Notes under the pieces: model-generated
Seen by the model: the letters and a program-made list of their open reading frames with translations, nothing else
What the model was told of the DNA's origin: nothing
Database searches by the model: none
Shown: positions 1-11,157 of the stretch, in pieces
How positions within the stretch are numbered: position 1 is the first letter of the stretch
Layout of the letters: every line of letters starts with the position of its first letter
Assembly (NCBI GenBank): GCA_019828545.1
Contig: JACVRA010000113.1
Span: 297,782 to 361,781 of the forward strand
Length of the DNA stretch: 64,000 bases
Direction of reading: 5' to 3'
Origin: Paracamarosporium sp. OC-R06-R3
Taxonomy: Eukaryota; Ascomycota; Dothideomycetes; Pleosporales; Didymosphaeriaceae
Translations under genes and position numbers: made by a program

Positions 1-1887
1 ACTTGAGCTCCCAGACCAGCCGAGCTGGCCGTTATGAGTGCAACTTTCTGGATTGACATGGTCTTTGAGCGATCAAAAGAAGAAGAAGAAGAAGGGAAAG
101 AAGCAAGAATAATTCAAAAGTAAGTTCTTCGGAAAGAGCTCTGTATACGACATTGTACTTGTGTAGTTGTGCTTTGCGGGGAAGCTTTCCGCTTCGGAAC
201 CAGACATCTAGCGTGGACGGAAAGCTTCCGCACCGCCATAACGATCGGCCTTTGAGCATGCGCAAGCCACCGAATCACAGCCAGTATGCGTACGAGGGAT
301 CACAGGTACATGGCACAACCAGCAATAGAGGACCGAGAAGTATGCGAAGAGGTAAGAACCCTGGAAAACGTTGTAAACACTGTCGATTACAGGAGACACG
401 TTGGAACATAGTAGCAATTGCTGAACAGATTGCGTCTGAGAGTTAATTGATGCAACGGTGGAGACCCTGGGACTCACAAACGACGCGAGAAAGATGATGA
501 GGAACAAAAAGAACTGATTGCACCAGCAACGAGAGTTCCGAGCAGTGTTCGATCCTTTAGTTTGCTCCTGCTTTACAAGACACGATTGGAACTGACAGAC
601 CTTGGACTTGTCTCACCTGCGACCGATAGACAATGGCCCGAAAATTTACGACGAAATGTAGTCGCACTACGCCGCAACGCCTTCTCCGTACAACGTAGAA
701 GTTCCCTCGTGTTTCACGGCGCACGAAACACAGCATGGTATCCCTACTAGACAAAGACCGTCGGACATCCGAGGTCAAACGTCAAGCGGTCAAGCCAACA
801 CACATGCAAGGAATGGTCCGTCTGGTTGCTGGCCCGTGAACTAAAAAAAGAAGGATAGCACACGCAAGGTTCCTGAAACAGTTGGACAAGAGCACCGCGG
901 GCGAATCACTGGAAATGGAAATCTGGCGACGGAACACCATGGCAGTCAAGTTTGGGGGTTAACCTGGGAACGAATCTCCGAGCGCAAGCTTGAACGGTAT
1001 GATAAATGGTCGGCGTGGTGAGATACGGAAGATGGAACGATACCGGAGAGGGCATGTTACGGGCCTAGCTAACATGCATCTTAGCTCGCCTCTTCCCTTC
1101 CATGCAGTCATAAGGCTTTGCCGCACTTGGACCTGCCTTCTCCGACCTCTGCATTCCCGCGTTGTAGATAATTGGGCATTCAAAATCGCAACGCCATCTG
1201 GATGAGTGCACATCATATCTCAGAGCTCCTTCCCGATGCCGTCGGTGGCTGCCCGTAAGCGAGAACGAGGCTGTCAGACGGAACGCGGGTTGGCGCCATG
1301 CGGTAAGGCAGCACGACCGTGCAACAAGCGCTGTGGCGTTGGAGGTAATTTCGCTGTTCAACGTCAAACCCATGCCCCTTGCAGTGAGCAGTTTGACTCC
1401 CAAGGCCCAGCCTTGCCGTCCGACAACAGTCGCACTTCTGGCTGATCGTCATAGCAATGTCCGACCAAGCACAGACAAAGGGTGAAAACACGTCTGACCG
1501 CACCGCATCACGTTCCTGAGAGCAAAATATCAAGCGTAAGAGTGAAAACCATGTCAATTAAATCTGTCGACTCTTGCAAGTATCTAAGTCTTATGAACAT
1601 GCGATTCCACCAGACCACACACAGGTTCCTCTGAGCTAAGTATTGGCAGTAGCTCGTCGACCAAGCGCAATATTAAATTGTACAATCGAAATGCTGCAGC
1701 GCACAAGCGCGCGGTTTCATGACGATGTCAGCAGAACTTCGACCTCGCAGTGCAACACCGCGAGACAGAGTCGCTGGCAGACACCGACCATGGCAGAATC
1801 CAACTCTTGTCTTCACATCACCGTCCCCCTTCTTCTCGTCGAACCCCAGGACTAGACAAGCCCAGAGATCTTCAGAGAGGAAGTCGC
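1..1887. other. Intergenic, no supported gene
   Basis: Both strands contain only short open frames with no recognisable domain, no plausible splice-joined series and no signal peptide. The only structure I see is a short GAA trinucleotide run (79-93). The right end is the 3' side of the GPI-type protein gene. Whether a neighbouring gene's leader or UTR lies at the left edge cannot be told. Confidence 0.5.
79..93 (+). repeat. (GAA)5 microsatellite
   Basis: Five perfect GAA copies, followed by GAAGGG and further purine-rich sequence. It lies in non-coding DNA and no function is implied. Confidence 0.8.
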
Positions 1888-2455
1888 TTACAAGAAAGCA
1901 GCGAGGGCACCGGCAACGGCAAGCATGGAGAGGCCAGTCTTGCCAGCAGCGCCGGGGAACTCAGAAGGAGAGGGAGTTCCAGGGGTGTAAGCACCAGTGC
2001 CTGCGGGAGGAGCCTGAATATTGATTAGCCAAAGTTGCCAGGATGTGACTTGGGTTGTAACTTACCGGGGAACCAGTTCCAGCGGGGTAAGAGGCAGCGG
2101 GAGCGCTGGGGACAGTGCCGTTGGAGGTTGGGTAGGCCGGGGCAGAGGGCACAACCGGGGCCGGAGTGTAGCCAACGGGAGCAGAGACCGGGTAGGAGAA
2201 GGTCAAGGTGGTCGTCTCAGAGCCGGTGTAGGTGAAGGTGTAGCTGGGGCCAACCGGGACCTCAGTGGGGCCAGAGCACTCAACAGTGGTGGCAGAGTAC
2301 TCGACGGAGCTGGAGGAAGCAGCAGAGTACGACGGGATGACGGGAGTGCTGTAAGCCGGGGTCTCGACAGCAGAGCTGGTGTTGTAGGCCGGAGGAGCAA
2401 CCTCGTACTGAGCGGCGGCAACGGCCACGAAGGCAGCGATGGCGAAGGACTTCAT
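1888..2455 (-). CDS. Small secreted GPI-anchored-type cell-wall protein
   Basis: Exons are 2455..2066 and 2013..1888; the intron 2014..2065 is 52 nt (GTAAGT...CAG, phase 0), giving 171 aa. The first ~16 residues form a signal peptide (MKSFAIAAFVAVAAAQ). The body is rich in Ser, Thr, Tyr, Pro and Val with many potential O-glycosylation sites, two short NxS/T sites and a Cys. The second exon adds a Pro/Thr-rich stretch, then a small-residue site (GAAGKTG) and a hydrophobic C-terminus ending in AGALAAFL. This is the usual layout of a GPI-attachment signal. If the intron is ignored the frame ends without that tail, which supports the splice. Such proteins sit in the fungal plasma membrane or cell wall. 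The exact role is unknown and no catalytic domain is seen. Confidence 0.82.
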
Positions 2456-4033
2456 TTTGATTGTAGGGTGGGTATTATTACGCGGAGGTATTAAGTATAG
2501 GTCGTTGAAAAACGAATGAAATCGGCGAAGACCGGTGTATTAAGTAGCGAGTGTGTGGTGAGGAAACAAAACCAACAGATGGGCTCAAGCACTTTATATC
2601 CATGGTGCACAACATGGCTGACTTAGCCTGTCAAGGCGGCTGACAGGGGATCCTCTCGCATGGTTGCATTCGTTTATTCAGTTTTGGGAGCCTTGGCCAT
2701 GCGTGTGGCGCTGATGGCAGATGAGTCGGGCGATACGGAATAGGGGAAGCCTGATAGGAGCCGCTACAGGGCACGGAACCTGGCATGTTTATTGATGGAG
2801 CACTACAGGGCGCGTCCGAAAAGGCCAACCGTAAGAGAAAGGAAATTAAAGCGCTGTCTTCCCTTGCCAGTAGCTTTGTTGTGTCAGCAGTGCGATGTCT
2901 CGGCCTAAACCACTTCAGCTTGAGTCGTGTTTTGTGCAAAGGTTGTGCAGCTGAGGCTACAGTGCACAAGTGAGGTCTAGCCCAATTGGTACTCTTATTG
3001 AGCCGTATGAAAGGAGGAACGTTGTTGTTGGCGTACCGGAAGCAGGCCATGTGTTCCAAGCTTCCTGCTTGTTGGCGAGCGAAGATACCACCGACCGTAT
3101 GGTGCACGTAGCTTGTGCCTCTTCTTGAATTCTCCCTATGTCAACGTCCCGGATCTGGCCCACTGACGCTGGGACCAGCTACGAAAGCAAGCAAACGATT
3201 GACAGTGGAGAAGAGCGTTCGGGCAGCCTCCCCGCGCTTAACCAAGAATAACAGCAGCTCACACGCTACTAGAATTGGCCTGGGGCTCCATGATCGAGGT
3301 TTCGATCTTGCGCGGGTTCCTGCGTCTGGACCGCACACTAGTGTGAATTCATGCAGTCAGCCGGGTGGCAAAGGCGGCCGCTCGCTGCACCAGGCACGCA
3401 AGAGAGTTCTACTCTCCAGTCAGCATGTCCGCGAGAACCAAGAGCTTGCGGCGTAGCAACACTGGCTCGCGCTTTGTGCATGAGGCAATAATCCCCGACT
3501 CCAAACCGAAGCCCTGCGTGATGACTTTTTCGATATTGTTTGCCGCAACTCGGGGCCGGGTAATTTCGCTTTCGAAAGTGTTGCAGAAGCTTCCCGCGCC
3601 CTTAGCCCACGCCATGGCCAATGGCTGATATTGATTTCATGCAGCGACAGTGTCGCGTGTTGCCCGCCGTCAGCTAAAAACAACGCGTCGCGCACTCTCG
3701 GATGCCCACCCGGCACGGCGTGCGGCCAAAAATAGTCGGCTGCCGAAGCATGTCGAGTGCGAAGTGAACATAAGAAGGCTGCGGTGGGTTGGATGGGTTG
3801 AAGGCGAAGTCGACGTGTTGCTCGTGCTGCTGGCAGAAGTCGCATGGGCGATCCTCGGAGGGACAAGCGGGGAAGGAGCGTTGGACCGCGACGAACCTCC
3901 ATCTGCCACCAAAGCCGTCCTAGAACACCCTCCCCCATTCGCGTGGCAAGGCTCGAAGACAACAGCATCTCTTCCAAGCCGCACAAGCATGCCGAATCAG
4001 CAAGCCTAAATCTGTGTGTATCGCCCGTCGCTC
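2456..4033. other. Intergenic, no supported gene
   Basis: This stretch contains the 5' region of the GPI-type protein gene (-) and the 5' region of the SET gene (+), so it is a divergent promoter region of about 1.6 kb. Open frames up to ~188 codons on the minus strand (3420-3986) have no recognisable domain. Confidence 0.5.
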
Positions 4034-4684
4034 ATGCGTGCGATGCAGACGATGCACAAAGGCGACCCCTCGAGAACGTCTCGAGCAGCGGGTCATGGGC
4101 TGCCCAAAAACTGGCCTCCACATCTCCCCTACCTACGGTTGCCCTGCTACTCCAAAAGACTAACTGACGAGGCCATGGGCGTACTGGTCCTGGCAAGGGC
4201 TGGTTTACCACCTGGGGAACAAGCGCGCAACGTCGTTGCTCCATATCCAAATGTCAAAATCACTCCGATTAGGGACACCTCTCATCCTGCCAATGGTCAA
4301 TATGGCCTTTTTGCCACCCAGACTCTCCCGCCAGGCGCCTTTATACTGTCATACCTGGGCTATATGCACGATCGTACCGAGACTGACGAAGCATCGGACT
4401 ACGACCTGTCATTGGAACGCGAGCACGGTATCTCGGTTGATGCATCCAAGATGGGCAACGAAGCAAGATTCATCAACGATTACCGAGGCGTGTCAAGTGG
4501 ACCAAATGCCGAATTTAGGGACATATACGTAGATCTGGGCAATGGGAAGGTCGAAAGGAGAATGGGAATATTTGCACTACGTGCAGGGAAGAGTGGAAAG
4601 AATTCCAAAGGTATTTCCAAAGGCCAAGAAATCCTTGTCAGCTACGGGAAGGGGTTCTGGAATGAGCGTACAGCGACACAATAG
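4034..4684 (+). CDS. SET-domain protein (putative lysine methyltransferase)
   Basis: Single exon, 216 aa from the first true ATG. ATGs at 4043 and 4052 are alternatives, and the frame stays open slightly upstream without an ATG. The C-terminal ~140 residues look like a compact SET domain. It begins with the strand 'NGQYGLFATQTLPPGAFI', in the place where SET domains carry GxGL/F(A) and G. It continues with 'GNEARFINDYRG', matching the N-[HE]-x-x-F-[IV]-N pseudoknot motif, and ends with 'GQEILVSYGKGFW', matching GEELxxxYG. SET domains transfer methyl groups from S-adenosylmethionine to lysines. No pre-SET Cys cluster, post-SET Cys cluster or MYND finger is visible, so the substrate (histone or other protein) cannot be assigned. 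The upstream ~70 residues are unrecognised. Confidence 0.78.
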   Translation: MRAMQTMHKGDPSRTSRAAGHGLPKNWPPHLPYLRLPCYSKRLTDEAMGVLVLARAGLPPGEQARNVVAPYPNVKITPIRDTSHPANGQYGLFATQTLPPGAFILSYLGYMHDRTETDEASDYDLSLEREHGISVDASKMGNEARFINDYRGVSSGPNAEFRDIYVDLGNGKVERRMGIFALRAGKSGKNSKGISKGQEILVSYGKGFWNERTATQ

Positions 4685-5585
4685 TTATGGCAACAACCTC
4701 GCATGTCCGCACGAGAATCATCACGAATTATCGTGTTCTCAAACTCTCTCACCGGCGCAGCAATTAGGTGTTCTCTTCCGCTAGAATGCCTATAATATAG
4801 GGACAAGCACGGCTTGATGTTCTAGTCATCCGTACCGTTGTACATTTGCCGCGCATTGAGAAGCAGCTTATGATTCTCCAGAACTTTACACAGTCAAGCC
4901 GGTGATTATTTCCCACGACGGACAACACATATGAAATCTGCAATTAATCAATACATTGTATGTGCTTCTCCGTCGATGGGGAGACAGCTCCATGATACAG
5001 GGTTACAACGTGGGCCACATGAGAAGATCAGCTTTGATGTCGTGTACTATTTCGCTCCTCAATAGCCTCACAGTCCTGTCCTCGATTCTATATATCCCGG
5101 GTCTGCACGTGTTCAGGTCGTCTCCGATTATTTATCAACATAACCACGAGGAATACCAACGGTAAATTGCAGGAACAACAACAGCACAGTGGCATGGAGA
5201 GCAGGGCATGACGACGCGAACGGCGGTCGTGCTCAGATTCTCGTCGTGTAGTTAAAGATTAACGGCTTTCCATATGGTCATATGGTCTATTCTGGACTTG
5301 GTGTCTAAGAGTCGATGATATCGTCAATCTGTTAACGACGCTTCAACCTCAACAATGTCTTGACAAGATCTTTTCACACCCAACACTGTGGCAGTGTCGA
5401 TCAATGGGACTGTGGCTGAATGTCCACAAGTACATGTTCTAGCCCCCAACGCTACCATGCGAACACCCTCATCATCTCACTACTCGCACGAGCGGCACAG
5501 CCTAGATGTGCGGCGTTGAATGAGACCTTCGATAAAGATCAACGTCTCTGGTGCAATCAGATGAAGCAGCACACGTATCTCCGAC
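4685..5585. other. Intergenic, no supported gene
   Basis: Moderately AT-rich DNA between two plus-strand genes, with only short unsupported frames. A short direct repeat catatggt/catatggt lies near 5270-5286. This region should hold the 3' UTR of the SET gene and the promoter of the next gene. Confidence 0.5.
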
Positions 5586-6204
5586 ATGACGAGTCCTTTC
5601 CCTACCAGAGCCCCGAATCCATGCTACCGTCAAGCATATTACAGGAAGAAGTCAGGCGAGATCACGGAGGCAGACTACTTCCACGCGATTTTCATGCATC
5701 TAATCAAGGATGGGGTAAATCACAAGGGAGATGGGATTATACGCAACGAACTTGAAGACGTAGACCCACTGGGTTACAGTCTTAACTGTTGGATAACGTA
5801 TCAAGAAGATAGACCGGAGGGTATGTTCCCCATCCCAATAAGCACAACAATCTCACACACTGGTAGACCCAAAACCCTTTGAAAGTGTGTTCGCTGCCTA
5901 CCGAGATGGTGACATGGACGAGATACAGGCTACGCTAGGCAAACTTAACCAAGGGCATGCACGGCACATGCGTACCTCCCTGGCATTGCTCGCGTTGCAA
6001 GAACGCAATGCGACGGTTTTGAGTAGGCTACTTGATGATGGCATCGACATCGAGGAACCGTTTGAAGACGAAGTGCGAAGGGTAGTGCGAAAATGGGATC
6101 CACAGACTCACAAGCTGCTTCGGGACTATGCCGCGAAGAAACAGAGGCCTTGGGCAGCGAGGAAGAGACCGAGACATGGCGACATACTGAATTGGGGCAT
6201 GTAG
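5586..6204 (+). CDS. Unrecognised 190-aa protein, two exons
   Basis: Exons are 5586..5820 and 5867..6204; the intron 5821..5866 is 46 nt (GTATGT...TAG, phase 1). Splicing joins two frames that are otherwise broken by stops, giving 190 aa. I do not recognise the family. The first exon has a charged stretch (about residues 20-60) resembling a small alpha-helical domain. The second exon begins 'PFESVFAAYRDGDMDEI' and continues with 'LLALQERNATVLSRLLDDG'. This spacing of small hydrophobic helices and 'LLDDGIDIE' is reminiscent of one degenerate ankyrin-type repeat. The tail is Lys/Arg/Trp-rich. There is no signal peptide or membrane segment. An upstream exon cannot be excluded. Confidence 0.6.
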
Positions 6205-7496
6205 GTCGACGTTTGAGTCGAAATAATACTCGGCGTCCGAGCTCGTCGTTGCAACGTGCCCCCAATCATGGGTGGGTAATTGTCTCGAGGTTCCACATGT
6301 GGTGTGTGGCATTCATGAGTGGAGACGCGGCAGCGGACATGACATGGGATGGGAGGGCTGAAAACTTGGTTTTAGTGTTATCGAAAGAGTCCAGAATGTT
6401 CTTACCAAGATGTGGAGGGCGATCCTCCAAGAAACTAGGCTTCGCTATCATCCCCAATACCCGGTGGGGGTGCAAGAATCCATCAACGTCACGGGTAAGC
6501 TTAGAAGCTAAATCTGAAGCATGGGAAGCGATACGGACGCCCAACGTGGGATGCACAAGCCACGTGAACGAGGCTGAGGGGAAACCTGTTTCTATCTTAG
6601 CTGAGCATGGCTAGGCGGCGTGTAGCAGTAGCGAAGCAATCAAAGAGCGAGCACAGGGCGATCTTTCAGGGCCACGTCTTGCTACCGAGTCAAGCAAGTT
6701 GTGAGACAGCTCGATCGACTGAGTTCCGAGTAAAAGTGACGTCGGGGGTCTGACGGCTAATAAGACAGAGCCTCGAGAGAGAGCCAGGGGCACAAGAAGG
6801 TCGGCGTAGGGGCCAACGTCACTGTTGGGTCAGACGTCGTCGAGGTGTGAAGAAAAAAAAAAGACTGGCGAGCGTAGTGGTGGTGTGGAGGGACGCATGC
6901 AGAACATGCAGCGAAGCCTGCCGCAGCGCCTTGGACGGCACGCAGGCGGCGCCGCTTGGCCAAAGGGGTACGAGATCTTCAGGCACGAAGGAGGAGGGAG
7001 TTGGTGTTGTTGGGAGCGCGATCGCGATCAGTGACGGAATGCGGCTTGGCGAGTGTCGCAGGCGATGGCGAGCCCTTGGACGGCCCGCTGGGACGATTCA
7101 GCCGCCCACGGCCCCATTTGCTTGCACGTCATGGGAATGCACATCGCTCGCGCTCTGATAAAGGCCCCCTTCGGAGCGCCGTGCAGCGTCGCCAATTGCC
7201 ATTACCTACAAATATCCTGAGTCTCGAACTCTATCGCGAGACCCTTTCGTGATATCACCCTACCGCGACGCTTCCGGAACCTCCCCGCCAACCACACGGC
7301 GCGCTATCGGCCAGACCTCCGCATCCAAAGGACGCAACCAATTCGAACCCGCAGCTTCTTGGGACCCTAAGCCCCTTGGTGCTCACCGTCAGCCTGTCTG
7401 ATAGCTTCCCCGCACCGCTCCGCTTGAATTTATTCTCGTCAGTCCCGCTGGGGCTCACCCAGCGTTGTTCTCCACAACATCACCATCAAGACAACC
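6205..7496. other. Intergenic, no supported gene
   Basis: Contains several overlapping short frames on both strands (for example 6093-6614 plus and 6266-6556 minus), none with recognisable domains or convincing splice partners. The right ~250 bp should be the promoter and leader of the gene starting at 7497. Confidence 0.45.
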
Positions 7497-8069
7497 ATGG
7501 CGCCAAATACCATGTTCCCGTCCAGCGACGTAAGTCCCGTCGTCCACCCGGAGAGCCCAAGCTAACATGCTCGCCAGCACGACGCCATACAGAAGTACAT
7601 GCTCCTCTCCTCGCAACAAGAGGTTCTCAGTCGAAGACTGTCTCTTCATGTCCCGTGCGGTGCGCCAATGACCACTTCATCACCCGAATTCCAATCGCTC
7701 GCCTCATCGCCTCGAGCCTCCTTCTCTGCAACGTGGTCGCCCGAGCCAGAATTCACCTCGAATCCCATCCCGGTACAGCAATCCAGCAATGGACACCGGC
7801 ATAGCATAGCGGACCCTGAAGATGCCCACAAGCTGTTCGAGATCAACAAGGACATCAAGGCGACCCTCACCGAACTCCTCAACACCGACTCTGTGCGAAA
7901 CGATGAAAAGTACCGCCAGTGGATCCAAGAACGTCTCATGGACGCCGAGCAGCAAATCCGACGCCAACGACGCCGACGTTCAAGCGGCTCAACCGTCGAT
8001 CGAGAATTTGCTTCATCCATCGCTGAGCATCTTGACATGGGTATTACCCTGAGCAAGACCTGGGCGTAA
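7497..8069 (+). CDS. Unrecognised 174-aa protein, two exons
   Basis: Exons are 7497..7529 and 7578..8069; the intron 7530..7577 is 48 nt (GTAAGT...CAG, phase 0). The ATG at 7497 sits in a good context (caaccATGG), and splicing adds 11 residues before 'HDAIQKYMLLSSQQE'. The middle is Ser/Pro-rich and looks disordered. The C-terminal half is strongly helical and basic ('EINKDIKATLTELLNTDSV', then a run of Gln/Arg including 'RRQRRRRSSG'), ending in 'MGITLSKTWA'. The Arg cluster could be a nuclear localisation signal or nucleic-acid contact, and the heptad-like helices suggest a short coiled coil. I know no named family for it. Confidence 0.68.
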
Positions 8070-9904
8070 AACACGCACCCTATGGGAGCTTCAACCCCAC
8101 TCAAAACACTGTTAGACGTCCGCATCCGACGGATTCGCCCAGCCTTACTGCACATCTGCCACGTACGCCCTACCTGTAGACTGGTTATTCTCACGAAGTT
8201 TCACGATCATGTGCTTTTACTATGTATATATCTCATTGGTACGGAGTTGAGCGACGGGGCGACGGCGCATGGTGTTCACGCTGATACGAAGTGCTCAAAT
8301 CAGACACCCATTATGATACCCAACAGCATGCATGCAGTATGTAGGAAGCGCTATGTATGTGCCGGGCACCATCTGTGGTTAGCTTTACCATAAACACAAT
8401 AATCTATTATATTTGCTTTTCCAAAATCATGCCCTTGGAAAGCTGCTGGTCGCATGTGCCGTACACTGAGCTGGCAGGCATGTTCTGCTGTTCTGGACCT
8501 TTGTTACGATTTCAAGTCTGCAGTAGATACCTCATGCTCGTTGCATTTGGAAATTTTATTGTGGAAACTTGTGGAGAGCTCATGCCGCTATGACTTCAGC
8601 CTTGAGTCCGTGTCTCCACCAGGAACCCACTTGGGCTACGTAAAACGGCCTTGCGGTAGACGCGCTCGACACGCCGTGGTCCGTCTAGGCGCAAAGCAAG
8701 TCCTACAATGGCAGTCCAATCGACGATGTGCAACCCCAGCCAGGATCGTCTTGCCCAATGGCTTGGTCCGCCCTCGATCGATGCAGGCGGATTTCTTTGT
8801 CTTGCTCACAGCGACGCGACAAGACACCATAACTCGCTATCGCAGATATCCGCAAAGGTCGTAGTGCGTTTATTGCATCTAAGAAACCCTGGCGTGTCCC
8901 AACAAAAATCCGCGGTTGCGATCGGTGGCTGTGAGGGGCCTGCTTGCGGATCGTAGCGGTTTGTGGGGTGAGATCGTCGGTGAGGGGGGGCCCTAGCGCT
9001 CCCTTGGATGCGTCTGAGGCTTGGAGCATCGCTCGGTATAGAAGCGCCGTGGATGCATGGGTCTTGATTCTGCAGCGTGTCGTGCACGTTGCATGTGTTG
9101 ACGTTGCATGTGCATATGTGCTGATGGGGAAGATATTCGTGTTGGGCTGCGCGGTCGCGTGAGACACGGGCGTTCTCGGTTAGGGTCCAGGATGTATGGT
9201 TTGGTGTTGGACCATAGGCAACGGCGGCGAAACGGTGGTTAGAACACGGGAACGTCCGGAGAGGTAACCACAGTTGACGAGTACTTCGACGAGGCTATAC
9301 GACATGAAGTACATCACCGATGCGGTATGGTCCAGATAGACTCTTGCACGTCTGCATGTGAGGTTGTGTAAGTGGCGGGTAAGGAGAAGACGAGTTCTCA
9401 AACTCTACAATTAGTCCGAAAGTGCCCCTATCAAAGCCTCTGATTTTCTGTCCTGGTCAATTTCCCTCGTCCTAACAAATTCTAAGAAATCGGGTTCACG
9501 CTGTCAGACATTGATTCGAATGCACTGAGTAGAAGATATGGGATGAGGTATGCTTGAGACACCTAGAAAACGATTGTTCATCACTGTACCCACTTAAAAG
9601 AAATTAGCCAAGTAGTATGATGGGGACGATCGTTAAGCGGACCCTATGATTAATGTTACGAAAGCTTTGGACCTGGATATCTAGGCAACCTTATAAGGTA
9701 GTCCAGCAGGCTTTTGAAATGGGAAATATCAGATGAGGGGGACACAATCCCGTGAGACTTCTCCAACACATAGAATGAGATAGTGCAAAAGGACCCCCAG
9801 GTAGACAATCTAAAATTAGGTTGTATGTGTACGCATCTCCAGTTGGTTAGCTGGTTAGCAAAGATATTTTTTTAATCAACAGTAGAGGGTGTTCTTCATC
9901 ATGC
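8070..9904. other. Intergenic, no supported gene
   Basis: A 1.8-kb convergent interval between the 174-aa gene (+) and DPH5 (-). Frames on both strands around 8450-9170 are long-ish but lack recognisable domains. A local cluster of GTTGCATGTG-like direct repeats lies at about 9088-9120. Nothing else is seen. Confidence 0.5.
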
Positions 9905-10872
9905 TCATCCCTTGCCCTCATAATCCCTCTTCCATACTCGTCCAAACGTCTCCTTGTCCACAGCAAATTCCTCGAGATAATCCCTCTCCAGGTCGTGCGT
10001 TCTACGTCCCAGCAACACCAAACTATGCAATGGCCTCCCCAGATCCGCCTCACACAACTCCCCCAATGTACCTGCCACAATCTTCTGGTCGTCTGCCCCA
10101 ACCCTAGCAACACCTACCGCCAGACTCTCCCTCGAATAAACACCCTCCTGCTTCACCTCCTCTTCAATCTCCAGCATCTGCTGTGCGCATTGGGCGACCG
10201 TCATGTACCGCGGTGGTTCGTAGATCTTGCGACCGCGCGCCATGTTCTCGAGCGATTGTTCTTTCACTTTGATGTCGAGGAGGACGAGCGTGTGTAAACC
10301 GATGGAGACGTTCTCGCGGATGCGGTCGTAGAAGGAAGCGGGTTTCCAGTTGTCGAGGAAGAAGACCATGGACACGGTCTGCCCAAAGTTGTAGAGCTGG
10401 AGGCCGGTGGTGCCGATGGAGGTAAGGATGCTGGCGTTGGGGATGGAGCGAGTGGGAATGGAGAGTTCGCGGGCACGGAGGACAAGGTCGGTGTGCGTGG
10501 TGGCTCTGGAGGCATGCGTCAGCGGTGGACTGGGCGAGGACATAGGTGTGTGTACCCAAAGGGGTCGCCGACTACGAGGAACGCGACGTCGACCTTGTCC
10601 GCGTCCCTGAGGATGTCGTCGCTGGATGACTCGACCATTTCCCGGTCGGCGATGATAACTTCGCGGCCATAAAAGGCTTCCTACTGCCGTCCCAATGAGC
10701 TGAGTCCTCCTCATGCACTTGTCGGGAGAGCACTCGCCAGCGCATCCTTGTCCACGAGCAGAACGGCCGTGTATGCTTCCAAGTAGACGCGCTCGGCCTT
10801 CTTGACAGCTTCCAGGCCCTTGAGCGTGATGTCCTTCTCGTCTGCGAGACCGAGGCCCACAAGGTAGAGCAT
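9905..10872 (-). CDS. DPH5: Diphthine methyl ester synthase (diphthamide biosynthesis)
   Basis: Exons are 10872..10738, 10680..10556 and 10505..9905, giving 286 aa, the usual length for the family. The enzyme uses S-adenosylmethionine to multiply methylate the modified histidine of elongation factor 2 in the cytosol, an intermediate step of diphthamide synthesis. Family hallmarks are the N-terminal '[16 protein letters not shown]', '[10 protein letters not shown]', '[12 protein letters not shown]', the SAM-pocket 'VGDPFGATTHTDL' (spliced across intron 2), '[10 protein letters not shown]' and C-terminal '[14 protein letters not shown]'. Intron 2 (10506..10555, 50 nt) is GT-AG, phase 2. Intron 1 (10681..10737, 57 nt) begins GCGAGT and is called GC-AG, because no GT donor restores the frame into the conserved 'EAFYGRE'. 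It is divergent from SPT3, with start codons 285 bp apart. Confidence 0.95.
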
Positions 10873-11157
10873 GGTGGGCGCGTGGTAGAGGTGAATTGGG
10901 TGTGAGTGCTGTTGTGGTGGGGTTGTCGCAAAATTCACGCGGGGCTGGTCGCGTAGGGCTGAGCTGGGCCAAGCGCGCATCGCTCCCGCGCGTCTGCTCC
11001 GCCGAACAGCCACCCCGACAGCGCGCAACCAGGCGCAAACCCGCTCGCGCCCTGCACCGCCCTCGTGCTATTGCTCTCTTGGACAGCTGGCCGTTGGAAG
11101 CGCTCACCGTTGCATGCACCGCTTTTTGTCACCAAGGCCGCGCGCGAACGAGACACC

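Noticed and set aside
2021..2494. 157-codon Gly/Arg-rich plus-strand frame across the GPI-type protein gene
   Set aside because: It is the reverse of a Pro/Ser/Tyr-rich coding exon. The minus-strand reading has a signal peptide, spliced C-terminal signal and consistent start.
7340..7370. Sequence resembling a tRNA T-loop (TTCGAA) near 7351
   Set aside because: No pairing stem around the loop and no anticodon or D-arm within reach.
8454..9167. Possible gene on either strand (136 and 154 codons)
   Set aside because: No motif, no plausible upstream exon and no clear start context.
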